A stretch of 64,000 bases of DNA from Streptomyces sp. DG2A-72 (GTDB lineage Bacteria > Actinomycetota > Actinomycetes > Streptomycetales > Streptomycetaceae): assembly GCF_030499575.1 (NCBI RefSeq), contig NZ_JASTLC010000001.1:3744001-3808000 (forward strand), read 5' to 3'. The notes under the pieces were generated by a model, which was given only the letters and a program-made list of their open reading frames with translations, did no database searches and had not been told where the DNA came from. The translations under genes and the position numbers were made by a program. Shown here in pieces: positions 1 to 8,585 of this stretch; within the stretch, counting starts at the first letter, position 1; every line of letters begins with the position of its first letter.

Positions 1-547
1 AATGGCGGGGGCCGTAGGCCTGGTGGGCGTCGAAGAGGTCGCGGGTCACTACCTGGATGTCGTCGACGGTGAACTCGGCGATCTTGCCGTCGTCGCGGGC
101 GACGCGGACCTTCGCGCCGGGCTGCAGGGAGCTGATCTTGTGGAAGACGGCGGGGCGGGTCTCGGTGTCGGCGTGTCCCACCATGAGCGCGGTGCCCGCG
201 GCGCCGGGTTTCGCTCCGCCCGCGTACCAGCCGACCACTCCGGGCTGGTCGAGGGGCGGCGCGTCGACGGCGCCGTGCGCGTCGAGCCCGCGGGCCACGA
301 CGGGTGCCTGCACGCCCAGGTCGGGGATGTCGATGCGCTGTGGCAGCGCGGCCTTCAACGGCCGGGCGGCGGGCGGCAGTTCGGCGTCCGGCGGGCGGCC
401 GACCGCCGCCATGTCGCCGGTGGTGGGTGTGGCTGTCCCGTGCCGTACGCCGGTGACCTCCCGCCCCCACAGCCACAGCGCGAGCAGCAGCACCGCCCAG
501 ACCACCCCCATCGTGAGGCGGCCGGTACTCGAGGAGCGCTCGGACAT
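1..547 (-). CDS. Class F sortase (partial, C-terminus outside window)
   Basis: Membrane-anchored transpeptidase-like protein. The translation starts MSERSSSTG, has one N-terminal membrane helix (about residues 12-28, VVWAVLLLALWLWG), then a sortase beta-barrel with IDIPDLGVQAPVV and the catalytic-His segment LMVGHADT. The catalytic Cys and Arg lie beyond base 1, so activity cannot be judged. It starts 5 nt after the stop of the secreted protein upstream, which implies one operon. Short actinomycete sortases of this shape (class F) lack an assigned substrate. The family call is firm from the VGHADT context; the substrate is unknown. Confidence 0.85.
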   Translation of the reverse strand, partial: MSERSSSTGRLTMGVVWAVLLLALWLWGREVTGVRHGTATPTTGDMAAVGRPPDAELPPAARPLKAALPQRIDIPDLGVQAPVVARGLDAHGAVDAPPLDQPGVVGWYAGGAKPGAAGTALMVGHADTETRPAVFHKISSLQPGAKVRVARDDGKIAEFTVDDIQVVTRDLFDAHQAYGPRH

Positions 548-552
548 CGCCG

Positions 553-1188
553 TCAGTCCGTTCCGCGGCTCCGGCGGGCGCTGCGCAGCGCCACGGCGAC
601 CGCGGCGACACCCGCCAGCACCAGCCCGGTCACCGCGTGCCCCGTGCCGGGCCCGGCCGCGTCGGCCTCGGCATCCGCCTCGGCTTCGGCACCGAGCCGG
701 GCCGCACCGCCGCCGCCCGCCTGGACCGGGGCCACCGGTGAGGAGGCGGGGGCGGTGGGCTGGTGCGGGGCCGACGGCTGCGTCTCCGATTGCGTATGCG
801 GCTGCGCCTTCGGTTGCGTCTCCGATGGCATCTTCGGTTGCGCCTTCGGTGGCGTCTTCTCTACGACGGTGAGGGCGCCCTTCGTCTGCGCACCCGCGCA
901 GGTGACCCGCACGTCGTACGTGCCCGCCCTGATCGAGGAGCTGACGCGGGTCTCCCCGACGAGCGTGCCGCCGGAGCCGGTGAGGCGGGCGTCGGCGACG
1001 AAGGCCGCCGAGGTCGCGGTGCCGGTGGTGGTGGCGCAGCCGGTGGTCCTGAGGGCGATGTCGGTACCTGGGGCGGGGGACGCCGGGGTCACCGAGAGGC
1101 CCCCTCCGTCCGCCGCGTGGGCGGCCGGGGTGAGCGCCGCGAAGATCGCCGCGCCCGCACAGAGAGTGACTTTCAGTGGACCCATCAT
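553..1188 (-). CDS. Secreted, C-terminally membrane-anchored protein next to the sortase
   Basis: A 211-residue exported protein with a signal peptide (residues 1-25, ending AAHAA), an Ig-like extracellular domain of about 80 residues with two cysteines (TTGCATT, RVTCAG) that could form a disulfide, a long low-complexity linker rich in QPxAQP/ETQP, an Ala/Glu/Asp run, and a C-terminal helix (GLVLAGVAAVAVAL) followed by RSARRSRG. No LPxTG-like motif precedes the helix, so it is probably a membrane-tethered surface protein, not an obvious sortase substrate. GGGAGG lies just before the doubled ATG. It is co-transcribed with the sortase downstream. Function not recognised. Confidence 0.75.
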   Translation of the reverse strand: MMGPLKVTLCAGAAIFAALTPAAHAADGGGLSVTPASPAPGTDIALRTTGCATTTGTATSAAFVADARLTGSGGTLVGETRVSSSIRAGTYDVRVTCAGAQTKGALTVVEKTPPKAQPKMPSETQPKAQPHTQSETQPSAPHQPTAPASSPVAPVQAGGGGAARLGAEAEADAEADAAGPGTGHAVTGLVLAGVAAVAVALRSARRSRGTD

Positions 1189-1288
1189 GAACCTCCCGTA
1201 GTCAGGAGGCTCCCCCGCGGGGCCCGGCCGCGCATCCTCAGCCGGGCCGCGCTGCTCCGTACGAGTTGGATTTCGTGGGAGCCGGGTT

Positions 1289-2068
1289 TCAGACCCGGTC
1301 GACGAGGTCGGCGATGGAGTCGACGACCCTCGACGGACGGTACGGGAAGTCCTCGACCTGCTCGGGCCGGGTCAGCCCGGTGAGCACCAGGAAGGTCTGC
1401 ATCCCGGCCTCCATGCCGGCCAGCACATCCGTGTCCATGCGGTTGCCGATCATCGCGCTGGTCTCGGAGTGCGCGCCGATCGCGTTCAGCCCGGTGCGCA
1501 TCATCAGCGGGTTCGGCTTGCCCGCGAAGTACGGCTTCTTGCCGGTCGCCTGGGTGATCAGCGCGGCCACGGCGCCGGTGGCGGGCAGCGGGCCCTCGGT
1601 GGAGGGGCCCGTCTCGTCGGGGTTGGTGCAGATGAAGCGGGCGCCGCCCAGGATCAGCCGTACCGCCTTGGTCATGGCCTCGAAGGAGTACGTGCGGGTC
1701 TCGCCGAGGACGACGTAGTCCGGCTCGTGGTCGGTGAGGATGTAGCCGATGTCGTGCAGCGCGGTGGTCAGGCCGGCCTCGCCGATGACGTACGCGGAGC
1801 CGCCGGGCCGCTGGTCGTCCAGGAACTGGGCGGTGGCCAGCGCCGAGGTCCAGATGGACTCGATCGGCACCTCCAGCCCCATGCGCCGCAGCCGGGCGTG
1901 CAGGTCGCGCGGGGTGTACATCGAGTTGTTGGTGAGGACCAGGAAGGGCTTCCCGGACTCACGCAGCTTCTTCAGGAACGCGTCGGCACCGGGGATCGGA
2001 ACGCCCTCGTGGATGAGCACACCGTCCATGTCGGTGAGCCATGACTCGATGGGCTTGCGGTCTGCCAT
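1289..2068 (-). CDS. HAD-IIA family sugar/nucleotide phosphatase (NagD-like)
   Basis: A 259-residue cytoplasmic phosphatase of the haloacid dehalogenase superfamily, subclass IIA. Motif I is LTDMDGVL (residues 11-18, nucleophile and acid/base Asp), motif II LTNNS, the Lys motif is FAGKPNP, and motif III is MIGNRMDTDVLAG. This matches NagD/AraL-type enzymes that dephosphorylate nucleoside monophosphates or sugar phosphates, and the length is normal for the family. It stands alone, 138 bp downstream of the phosphonate-type operon on the same strand. The exact substrate cannot be read from sequence. Confidence 0.9.
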   Translation of the reverse strand: MADRKPIESWLTDMDGVLIHEGVPIPGADAFLKKLRESGKPFLVLTNNSMYTPRDLHARLRRMGLEVPIESIWTSALATAQFLDDQRPGGSAYVIGEAGLTTALHDIGYILTDHEPDYVVLGETRTYSFEAMTKAVRLILGGARFICTNPDETGPSTEGPLPATGAVAALITQATGKKPYFAGKPNPLMMRTGLNAIGAHSETSAMIGNRMDTDVLAGMEAGMQTFLVLTGLTRPEQVEDFPYRPSRVVDSIADLVDRV

Positions 2069-2206
2069 GTGCGGGTTCTCCTGCCGTACGTGCGTGCATG
2101 TGCGGGGGCGCCGGAACCACGGCGTACCGACGACCCCAGCGTAGTCAGGAAGCGGTGATCTCGACCCCGTCGATCACCCGGTACCGGTTGTCGGCAGGGG
2201 GGCGGC

Positions 2207-3241
2207 TCAGCTGCCGGTCGCGGACTTCCAGGAGTCGACGTACTTGGTGAGGTTCTTGTCGATGTCGTTCCAGTCGGGCTCGAAGATCTCGACGCCCGCC
2301 ATGAGCTCGGTGAGCGCGATCGCGGTCTGGTCGGTGGCCTTGACGTCCTTGCGGGCGCTGAAGCCGCCGCCGATCTCGCTGACCTGCTGCTGTGCCTTCT
2401 GGGTGAGCATGTAGTCGAGGAGCTTCTTGCCGTTCTCGGTGTGCGGGGCGCCGGTGACCAGGCCGGCCGCGTAGGGCAGGGCGAACGTGGTGGGCTTGCC
2501 TTTGGAGGTCGCCGGGAACCAGATACCGAGGTTCGGCATGGACTTGGACTGGGCGAAGTTCATCTGGACGTCGCCGTTCGCGACGAGCAGCTCACTCTTG
2601 TCGACCTTGGGCGCGAGCTTGCCGGTGGAGGAGGACGGGCCGACGTTGTTGGACTGGAGCTTGCCGAGGTAGTCCATGGCCGGCTTCTCTCCGCCGAAGT
2701 CGTGCATCGCCTTGATGACGACGGCCGTGCCGTCACCGGCGACGCCCGGCGTGGAGTACTGGAGCTTACCCTTGTACTTGGTGTCGAGCAGCTCCTCCCA
2801 TGTGGTGGGCGCCTGCTTCAGCGCCTTCTTGTCGTAGATGAACGAGAAGTAGTTGTTGACGACCGAGGTCCAGGTCCCGTCGGTGGCCTTGTCGGCCCCG
2901 CTGACCTGGTCGGAGCCGGTGGGCGCGTACTTCTGGAGCAGGCCCTTGCCGTCGGCCTGCTGGATGAAGGGCGGGAGCGTCACGAGCACGTCGGCCTGCG
3001 GGTTGCTCCTCTCGCGGACGGCGCGCTGCACCATCTCGCCGGAGCCGCCCTCGACGTACTCGACCTTGATCCCGGTCTCCTTCGTGAAGTCCTTGAAGAT
3101 CCGGTCGTACCAGCCGTCACCGCTCTCGCCCTTGAGGCCGTCGGCGCTGTAGACGGTGACGACCTTCTCGTCGGCGGCGGACGAGGAGCCGCCGCAGGCG
3201 GTGAGCGGGGCGGCGATCGGGACGATCCGGTTGCGGGGCAT
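2207..3241 (-). CDS. ABC transporter substrate-binding lipoprotein (probable 2-aminoethylphosphonate)
   Basis: A 344-residue periplasmic-binding-protein-type lipoprotein, last gene of the operon. The N-terminus carries a short hydrophobic stretch and lipobox LTAC (Cys about residue 17), followed by a Ser/Gly linker. The mature part has the FbpA/PotD-like class II binding fold (VTVYSADG at the start, YVEGGSGEMVQR, EIGGGFSARKDVK). Such proteins bind Fe3+, thiamine or aminoethylphosphonate. The phosphonatase-like HAD and FAD enzyme in the same operon make aminoethylphosphonate the best inference. AAGGAG precedes the ATG. Confidence 0.85.
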   Translation of the reverse strand: MPRNRIVPIAAPLTACGGSSSAADEKVVTVYSADGLKGESGDGWYDRIFKDFTKETGIKVEYVEGGSGEMVQRAVRERSNPQADVLVTLPPFIQQADGKGLLQKYAPTGSDQVSGADKATDGTWTSVVNNYFSFIYDKKALKQAPTTWEELLDTKYKGKLQYSTPGVAGDGTAVVIKAMHDFGGEKPAMDYLGKLQSNNVGPSSSTGKLAPKVDKSELLVANGDVQMNFAQSKSMPNLGIWFPATSKGKPTTFALPYAAGLVTGAPHTENGKKLLDYMLTQKAQQQVSEIGGGFSARKDVKATDQTAIALTELMAGVEIFEPDWNDIDKNLTKYVDSWKSATGS

Positions 3242-3283
3242 GGCGAGGTGAACTCCTTGCGCAGGTAAGGGATTTATACGGAT

Positions 3284-4081
3284 CTATCGGTACGAGGCTC
3301 TGGTGCGGACGCGGGACACGGCGAGCAGGACGAGCAGCGTCGTCGCCATCAGGACCACCGCGACGGCGGAGCCGACGAACAGGGCGCCGCGGTCGGTGGC
3401 CGCGTAGATCAGGACCGGAAGCGGGGTCCAGTCGGGCGGGTAGAGCATCATCGTGGCGCTCAACTCGCCCATGGACAGGGCGAAACAGAGGCCGGCGGCG
3501 GCGGTGAGCGAGGGCAGCAGCAGGGGCAGCTTGACCCGCCACAGGACGTAGGCGGGCCGGGCGCCGAGCGAGGCGGCGGCCTGCTCGTACGCCGGGTCGA
3601 GTCGGGTGAGGGCGGCGGACACCGACTGGTAGGCGAACGCGGTGACCAGGACGGTGTGGGCGAGGATCACGATCTGGCGGGTGCCGTTGAGCAGGAACGG
3701 CGGCTGGGAGAAGGCCACCAGGATCGCGAGGCCGACGACCACCGAGGGCACGGCGACCGGCAGCACGAACAGGGCGTCCACGATCCTGCGGTACCGCTGC
3801 TTCAGCGCCGCCGCCGCGAGTGCCGCCCAGGTGCCGGCGGCGAGTGCCAGCAGGCTCGCGGCAAGTGCGGTGAGCAGGCTGGTGGTGAGCGCCTGGCGGG
3901 CCTCGCCGCGGGTGGCGGCACGGTAGTTGGCGAGGGTGAAGTCCGACGGCAGCGCGCTCGACCAGTGGGTGGCGAAGGACGCGCCGAGGACGACCAGCAG
4001 CGGCAGGGCGAACAGGGGGAGGAAGAGAAGGAAGAAGACCGCCCATACGGTCCACTTCGCCTTGCGGCTATGCACCAGCAC
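3284..4081 (-). CDS. ABC transporter permease (phosphonate-type, second permease)
   Basis: A 265-residue inner-membrane permease with about six helices and the binding-protein-dependent transport EAA loop (YEQAAASLGARPAYVLWRVKLPLLLP). The GTG start overlaps the upstream permease stop by 14 nt. It would form the translocation pore with the preceding permease and take ligand from the lipoprotein encoded 42 bp downstream. This is the standard two-permease layout of PhnU/PhnV-type and Fe3+-type importers. The family assignment is secure; the substrate comes from context only. Confidence 0.9.
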   Translation of the reverse strand: MLVHSRKAKWTVWAVFFLLFLPLFALPLLVVLGASFATHWSSALPSDFTLANYRAATRGEARQALTTSLLTALAASLLALAAGTWAALAAAALKQRYRRIVDALFVLPVAVPSVVVGLAILVAFSQPPFLLNGTRQIVILAHTVLVTAFAYQSVSAALTRLDPAYEQAAASLGARPAYVLWRVKLPLLLPSLTAAAGLCFALSMGELSATMMLYPPDWTPLPVLIYAATDRGALFVGSAVAVVLMATTLLVLLAVSRVRTRASYR

Positions 4082-4829
4082 GTCGGCTCACCACCCGGTA
4101 GAGGCCGTAGAGCCCCACGGAGATCAGGACGTTGACCACGGCGACCACGCAGGCGCCCGGGTAGTCGGACTCCAGGATCGCCTTGCTGTAGACGAGCATC
4201 GGCAGGGTCGTGACGCCCTTCGCCCCGGTGAACAGGACGATGCCGAACTCGTTGAGACACAGGACGAGGACGAGGCTGCCGCCGGCGGCGAGTGCGGGCA
4301 GCGCCTCCGGCAGGGTGATCCGCCGGATGATCCGCGGCGCGCGGGCGCCCAGCGAACTGGCCGACTCCAGTTGGGCGGTGTCCAGCTGGGAGAAGGCCGC
4401 GAGCAGGGGTCGTACGACGAAGGGCGTGAAGTAGGTGATCTCCGCGAGGAGTACGCCCCACGGTGTGGTGAGGAACTGGAAGGGGCCCTCTGCCGCGCCC
4501 GTGACGTCCGTCCACACTCCGTTGGCCATGCCTACCGAGCCGTAGATGAACAGCAGGGCGAGCGTGATCAGGAAGGAGGGGAAGGAGAGGAAGACGTCGA
4601 TGAGCTTCGATACGGCCCTTGCCCCTGGGAACGGCACGAACGCGATGATCAGCGCGAGTACGAGGGGGTAGAGAAAGACGAGAGCCAGGAGGGCGATGGG
4701 GGGCAGGGCCCAGAGGTGTCGCCACCGCCGTGGGCAGTCGTTCCGCAGGGCGATGGGGGTCCCCCCGCTCGAACGAAGTTGAGAGTGGGGGAGGGTGGGC
4801 ACGGCCTGCAGCGCCGGGTTACTCGCCAT
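4068..4829 (-). CDS. ABC transporter permease (phosphonate-type, first permease)
   Basis: A 253-residue permease, six helices, with EAA loop LESASSLGARAPRIIRRITLPEALP. The ATG lies inside the end of the ATPase gene (11-nt overlap). Residues about 11-26 (LPHSQLRSSGGTPIAL) are encoded by a G/C-rich interspersed repeat (4753-4799), so the cytoplasmic N-terminus appears to have been lengthened by repeat insertion without breaking the frame. It sits between the ATPase and the second permease in one translationally coupled operon. Confidence 0.9.
   Translation of the reverse strand: MASNPALQAVPTLPHSQLRSSGGTPIALRNDCPRRWRHLWALPPIALLALVFLYPLVLALIIAFVPFPGARAVSKLIDVFLSFPSFLITLALLFIYGSVGMANGVWTDVTGAAEGPFQFLTTPWGVLLAEITYFTPFVVRPLLAAFSQLDTAQLESASSLGARAPRIIRRITLPEALPALAAGGSLVLVLCLNEFGIVLFTGAKGVTTLPMLVYSKAILESDYPGACVVAVVNVLISVGLYGLYRVVSRRAGA
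4753..4799. repeat. Interspersed GGGGGTCCCCCC repeat inside a coding region
   Basis: The + strand reads GGGGGTCCCCCC, a CTCGAACGAAGTTGAGAG core and GGGGGAGGGTGGG. The flanking C-runs and G-runs can pair, and the core contains the imperfect palindrome CTCGAAC...GTTGAG. I recognise this as one of the short repeats common between genes in Streptomyces; here it lies inside the permease N-terminus. It has no coding need and is probably a mobile or slipped repeat tolerated in an unstructured tail. Confidence 0.6.
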
Positions 4830-5877
4830 CGGAGTTCACCCCTGCGGGCAGCAGTACGGCGTCCTCCGCAGCGAAATGCAGCGTGACCGTCTCCCCGTGC
4901 CCCGGCGGAGCCTTGAGTTCGCGCAGGTCCGCCATGATCTGTTGGCCGTCGACGTCGACGTGCAGGCGATGGGTGGCGCCGCGCCACTGGATCTCGCCCA
5001 CCGTGCCGGTCAGCCGGTTGGGGCCGTCGCCCAGGCCGACGAGGTGAGGTCGTACGCACAGGGTCGCCCGGGCGCCGTGTGCCGCGCCCGCCGTGTCGAC
5101 CTTCAGTTCCGCTTCCCCGAAGGTGACGCCGCCTGAACTCACCGTCACCGGCAGGAGGTTGGCGTTGCCGACGAAGGACGCGGTGAACTCGTTCGCGGGG
5201 GCGCGGTACAGCTGCTGCGGGGTGCCGCAGGACTGGAGCCGGGCCTTGTCCATCACGGCGATCCGGTCGGCGAGGGTGAGTGCCTCGACCTGGTCGTGGG
5301 TGACGTACAGGATGGAGACGTCGGGCAACTCGCGGTGCAGCCGGGCGAGTTCGGCGAGCATTCCGGAGCGCAGCTGGGCGTCGAGGGCGGAGAGCGGCTC
5401 GTCGAGCAGGAGCACGCCGGGCCGGATCGCCAACGCGCGGGCGATGGCGACGCGTTGCTGCTGGCCGCCGGACAGCTCACGCGGGTAGCGGCGGGCGTAG
5501 GCCGCCATGCCGGTCATCTCCAGCGCCTCGGCCACCCGCCCCCGTATCTCGGACTTCGCGACCTTGCGCGCCCTGAGCCCGAAGGCGACGTTGTCCTCGA
5601 CCCGCATGTGCGGGAACAGCGCGTACTGCTGGACGACCATCCCGATCCCCCGCCGGTGCGGCGGCAGGTCGGTCACCTCGCGCTCGCCCAGGTACACCCG
5701 CCCGGCCACGGGCCGTACGAACCCGGCGACGGCTCGCAGCGCGGTGGTCTTGCCGGACCCGGACGGCCCGAGCAGTGCCATCACCTCACCCGGCTCGACG
5801 GCGAGGTCGAGCGAGTCAAGGACGACATTGCCGTCGTAGGCGATCGTGACGGAGTCGAAGCGGATGCCGCCGCTCAT
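4819..5877 (-). CDS. ABC transporter ATP-binding protein (phosphonate/Fe3+ type)
   Basis: A 352-residue ATPase. Walker A GPSGSGKTT (about residue 37), Q-loop VVQQYALFPHM, signature LSGGQQQR, Walker B VLLLDEP, and switch His in YVTHDQVEA. The C-terminal third is a TOBE-type domain (FVGNANLLPV...VRPH). The open frame extends far upstream, but the real start is the ATG at 5877, which overlaps the HAD gene stop as ATGA and gives the conserved N-terminus IRFDSVTIAYDG. It powers the two permeases downstream. Confidence 0.95.
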   Translation of the reverse strand: MSGGIRFDSVTIAYDGNVVLDSLDLAVEPGEVMALLGPSGSGKTTALRAVAGFVRPVAGRVYLGEREVTDLPPHRRGIGMVVQQYALFPHMRVEDNVAFGLRARKVAKSEIRGRVAEALEMTGMAAYARRYPRELSGGQQQRVAIARALAIRPGVLLLDEPLSALDAQLRSGMLAELARLHRELPDVSILYVTHDQVEALTLADRIAVMDKARLQSCGTPQQLYRAPANEFTASFVGNANLLPVTVSSGGVTFGEAELKVDTAGAAHGARATLCVRPHLVGLGDGPNRLTGTVGEIQWRGATHRLHVDVDGQQIMADLRELKAPPGHGETVTLHFAAEDAVLLPAGVNSDGE

Positions 5878-6548
5878 GTCAGCACTCCCGGCAACTCCGA
5901 GACGGAGCCGAGGACATGGGTCGCCCCGGCCGCCCGCAGCGCGTCCGTGTCGTGTGCGCCGGTCAGCACGCCGGCGACGAGGCCCGCTCCCGCGCGGACC
6001 CCGCTGAGCATGTCGTACGAGGTGTCGCCGACGACCGCGATCTGCCGGACGTCGTCCGCCGCGGCCGTACGGAGGAAGGCGGTGAGGACCATGTCGGGGT
6101 ACGGCCGTCCCCGGCCTCCGGCGTCGGCGGGGCACAGCGTCAGCGGCACCAGGCCCTGCCAGCCGAGCGCGGCCAGGATCGCGTCCTGCGTGGTGCGGGC
6201 GAACCCGGTGGTCAGCACGACCGTACGACCCTGGGAGGTGAGCTGCTCGATGGTCTCGCGTGCACCGGGCAGGGCCGCGACCCGGCCGCCGTCGACGAGT
6301 TCCGCGTACGCCTCCTCGAAGGCCTTGTTGGCCTCCTGGGCCTTTGTCTCCTCCCCGAACAGATGCCGGAAGACGGAGATCTTGGACTCGCCCATGGTGG
6401 CGCGGACGTAGTCCAGCATCGAGCCGGGATCCGCGCCGAGGCGCCGTGCCGCCGCCGCGAAGGCCTGCTCGACGAGACCGCCGTCGGCGACGGTCGTCCC
6501 GGCCATGTCGAGCACGACAAGCCGTATGTCCTTGAGGTTGCTCACCAT
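5874..6548 (-). CDS. Phosphonatase-like HAD hydrolase (TIGR03351 type)
   Basis: A 224-residue HAD phosphohydrolase. Motif I is LDMAGTTVADGG, the DxAGTT form typical of phosphonoacetaldehyde hydrolases (PhnX). Motif III/IV is VVGDTSYDMLSG. It lacks an obvious Schiff-base cap Lys in the usual place, so it is a PhnX-like protein and not proven PhnX. The known association of this subfamily is with the FAD enzyme and ABC importer found on either side, in phosphonate utilisation clusters. ATG 6548 or GTG 6545 are both possible starts after AAGGAG; both overlap the FAD gene stop. Confidence 0.85.
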   Translation of the reverse strand: MVSNLKDIRLVVLDMAGTTVADGGLVEQAFAAAARRLGADPGSMLDYVRATMGESKISVFRHLFGEETKAQEANKAFEEAYAELVDGGRVAALPGARETIEQLTSQGRTVVLTTGFARTTQDAILAALGWQGLVPLTLCPADAGGRGRPYPDMVLTAFLRTAAADDVRQIAVVGDTSYDMLSGVRAGAGLVAGVLTGAHDTDALRAAGATHVLGSVSELPGVLT

Positions 6549-7666
6549 CCCAGCTCCTTGGCGGTCGTCTCGGCGATCGCGGGCGAGCAGGTCATACCGC
6601 GCCCGCCGGGCCCGGTGACCAGCCACACCCCGTCGCGCACCTGCTGCCGGTGCACCACCCGCCCCGGGTCGGTGCACTGCGCGTACACCCCGGCCCAGCG
6701 GCGCCGGATCTTCGGCAGCGGGCGGCCGAGGAAGGACTCGACGACCTCGGTGAGGTGGTCGTAGGGGTCTTCGAGGGTGTCGAAGGCGAAGGGGTGCTCG
6801 TACTCGTGGGTGTCGCCGATGGTCAGCCCGCCGTCGGCGCGCTGGACCATGAGCAGTTGCATACGGTGGTCCGCGGCCGTCTCCGGCTGCGGTTGCCGGG
6901 CGTTGAGTTCGTCGAGCGCCGGGCTTCGGTACGCCGGGTAGTAGCGGAAGCTGTCCGCGTCGGCGACCGAGGTGGTGAGCGGCTCGCCGAGCGGGTCGGT
7001 CTGCATCATCTGCAGGCGGACGCGGCGCACGGGCAGCTCGGGCCCGGCCACCTCACGGACCAGGCCGCCGAGCCAGGCGCCGGTGCAGAGGAGGACGACA
7101 TCGCCGCAGTGCACGTCGCCGTGATCGTCCCGGACGGCGTTGCCGCCGATGACCTCGCGTATCTCGCGGCCGGGCTTGAAGGTGTAGTGGGGTGACTTCA
7201 ACAGCTCGGCGCGCAGGGCGAGTTGGGCGGTGCGCGGTTCGACGGCCGCGTCCCGCTCGCAGTACAGGGCGGCGCTGAACCGCCCACGCAGGGCGGGGTT
7301 CAGGGCGCGCGCCTCGTCGGGGGTCAGCAGCTTGTAGCCGCGGGCGGGAGCGTCCTCGCGCGCTACGGCGGCCTCGGCGACGGCGAGTTCGAGGTCGCCG
7401 CGGACGGGGGTCAGGGAGCCGTTCGCCCGGAAGCCGAGCCCCGGCACGCGCGCGCCGATCTCCTCCCACAGCTCCCGCGCCCGCAGCGCGGTCTCCAGCT
7501 CCTCGCCACCCGCACGGCCGCTCACCCAGATCTGGCCGAAATTACGCAACGAGGCACCGCGAGCCTCCGCCTCGCGCTCGATCTGTACGACCTCATGGCC
7601 GCGTTCCACTGCCTGCCAGGCGTGCATGGTGCCCACCACGCCGGCTCCGACGACTATCACTCTCAC
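6542..7666 (-). CDS. FAD-dependent oxidoreductase of phosphonate clusters (TIGR03364 type)
   Basis: A 374-residue DAO-fold flavoprotein: dinucleotide-binding VIVVGAGVVGTMHAW at the N-terminus, a conserved RNFGQIWVSGR segment, and a C-terminal FAD-contact VTGPGGRGMTCSPA. Family members sit beside the PhnX-like hydrolase and 2-aminoethylphosphonate importers and are proposed to oxidise an aminophosphonate. An upstream in-frame ATG exists at 7738, but GTG 7666, just before the Rossmann strand and 10 nt after GAGGAG, fits the family. It is the first gene of a six-gene overlapping operon. Confidence 0.85.
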   Translation of the reverse strand: MRVIVVGAGVVGTMHAWQAVERGHEVVQIEREAEARGASLRNFGQIWVSGRAGGEELETALRARELWEEIGARVPGLGFRANGSLTPVRGDLELAVAEAAVAREDAPARGYKLLTPDEARALNPALRGRFSAALYCERDAAVEPRTAQLALRAELLKSPHYTFKPGREIREVIGGNAVRDDHGDVHCGDVVLLCTGAWLGGLVREVAGPELPVRRVRLQMMQTDPLGEPLTTSVADADSFRYYPAYRSPALDELNARQPQPETAADHRMQLLMVQRADGGLTIGDTHEYEHPFAFDTLEDPYDHLTEVVESFLGRPLPKIRRRWAGVYAQCTDPGRVVHRQQVRDGVWLVTGPGGRGMTCSPAIAETTAKELGW

Positions 7667-7798
7667 GACGGCCACGCTCCTCGGGATCGGGGAACCGGAA
7701 GGGTCCGGCTGCCAACGAGAGCGTGAACTGGCCATCACGTTTGGGCTAGACCCGTTATCTATTCGTGACAGTAAAAGACGGGATGCATAGGGCGTTTT
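7667..7798 (-). promoter_or_regulatory. Probable promoter region of the phosphonate operon
   Basis: A 132-bp gap between the GntR gene stop and the FAD-oxidase start, with a comparatively AT-rich stretch (ATCACGTTTGGGCTAGACC, then GTTATCTATTCGTGACAGT, about 7734-7772). This is the only gap large enough for a GntR-controlled operon promoter. No convincing -35/-10 pair with normal spacing could be chosen by eye. Confidence 0.35.
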
Positions 7799-8554
7799 TC
7801 AGCCGCGCAGATGAGTCGTGAACGAGAACCGGTCCCCCCGGAACAGCGTCCGCACCCGCTCCAGCGGCTGCCCGTCGGTGTCCCGTGAGACACGGTGGAT
7901 CAGCAGCATGGGAAGGGCGGGCGGAGTGCCGATGAGAAGGGCCTCGCGCGGGGTGGCGAGCACGGTCTCGATGCGTTCGTCGGCGCCTCCGAAGGCGATG
8001 CCCTGCTGGTGGAGGTAGGCGTAGAAGGAGGAGTCGGGCTCGAAGTCGCTGTCGAGCCGGGGGACCCTGTCGACGGCGACGTAGGTGCTCTCCAGGCCGA
8101 CCCGCTCGTCGTCGGCGAGCAGCACGCGCTCCAGATGCCAGACGGGTTCGCCGCGGGTGAGGCCGGTCTCGGCGGCGAGCGCGTCGGGACAGGGGAAGCG
8201 GTCGAGGGTGACGAGGTTCCGGCCGGGGGTGCGCCCCTGACGTCGTACGCCTTCGGTGTAACTGGCAAGGGACAGCGGCTGCTCCAGCTTCGGGCCCGCG
8301 ACCACCGTGCCGCGCCCCTGCCGCCGCAGCCGCCCTTCCAGCACCAGCTCACGGATCGCCTGCCGCACGGTCTCCCGGGCGACCTCGTACCGCTCGGAGA
8401 GATCCCGCTCGGTGGGGAGCAGCCCGCCCTCTCCGAGTTCGTCGACGAGTACGGAGATCTGCGCCTTCACCGCGTAGTACTTCGGGATGCGGCCGTGCTC
8501 GGGGATGCCGGAGCGGACGGGGGCGGCAGGGTGCTGGTCGTTCGGATAATCCAC
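7799..8554 (-). CDS. GntR/HutC-family transcriptional regulator
   Basis: A 251-residue regulator: N-terminal winged HTH (KYYAVKAQISVLVDELGEG...LPTERDLSERYEVARETVRQAIRELV) and a C-terminal UTRA ligand-binding domain (LERVLLADDERVGLESTYV...YLHQQGIAFGGADERIETV). The long open frame upstream is low-complexity and out of family, so GTG 8554 (VDYPNDQ) is chosen. It lies directly upstream of, and in the same direction as, the phosphonate operon and probably controls it from the 132-bp gap 7667-7798. No operator could be fixed with confidence. Confidence 0.9.
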   Translation of the reverse strand: MDYPNDQHPAAPVRSGIPEHGRIPKYYAVKAQISVLVDELGEGGLLPTERDLSERYEVARETVRQAIRELVLEGRLRRQGRGTVVAGPKLEQPLSLASYTEGVRRQGRTPGRNLVTLDRFPCPDALAAETGLTRGEPVWHLERVLLADDERVGLESTYVAVDRVPRLDSDFEPDSSFYAYLHQQGIAFGGADERIETVLATPREALLIGTPPALPMLLIHRVSRDTDGQPLERVRTLFRGDRFSFTTHLRG

Positions 8555-8585
8555 GCAGGGATCGTCGCAGACCGGCGCGGTGCGC

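Noticed and set aside
4819..6135. Longer phosphonate ABC ATPase from an upstream start
   Set aside because: The extra 86 residues are Arg/Pro-rich shadow of the HAD gene; ATG 5877 gives the conserved ATPase start.
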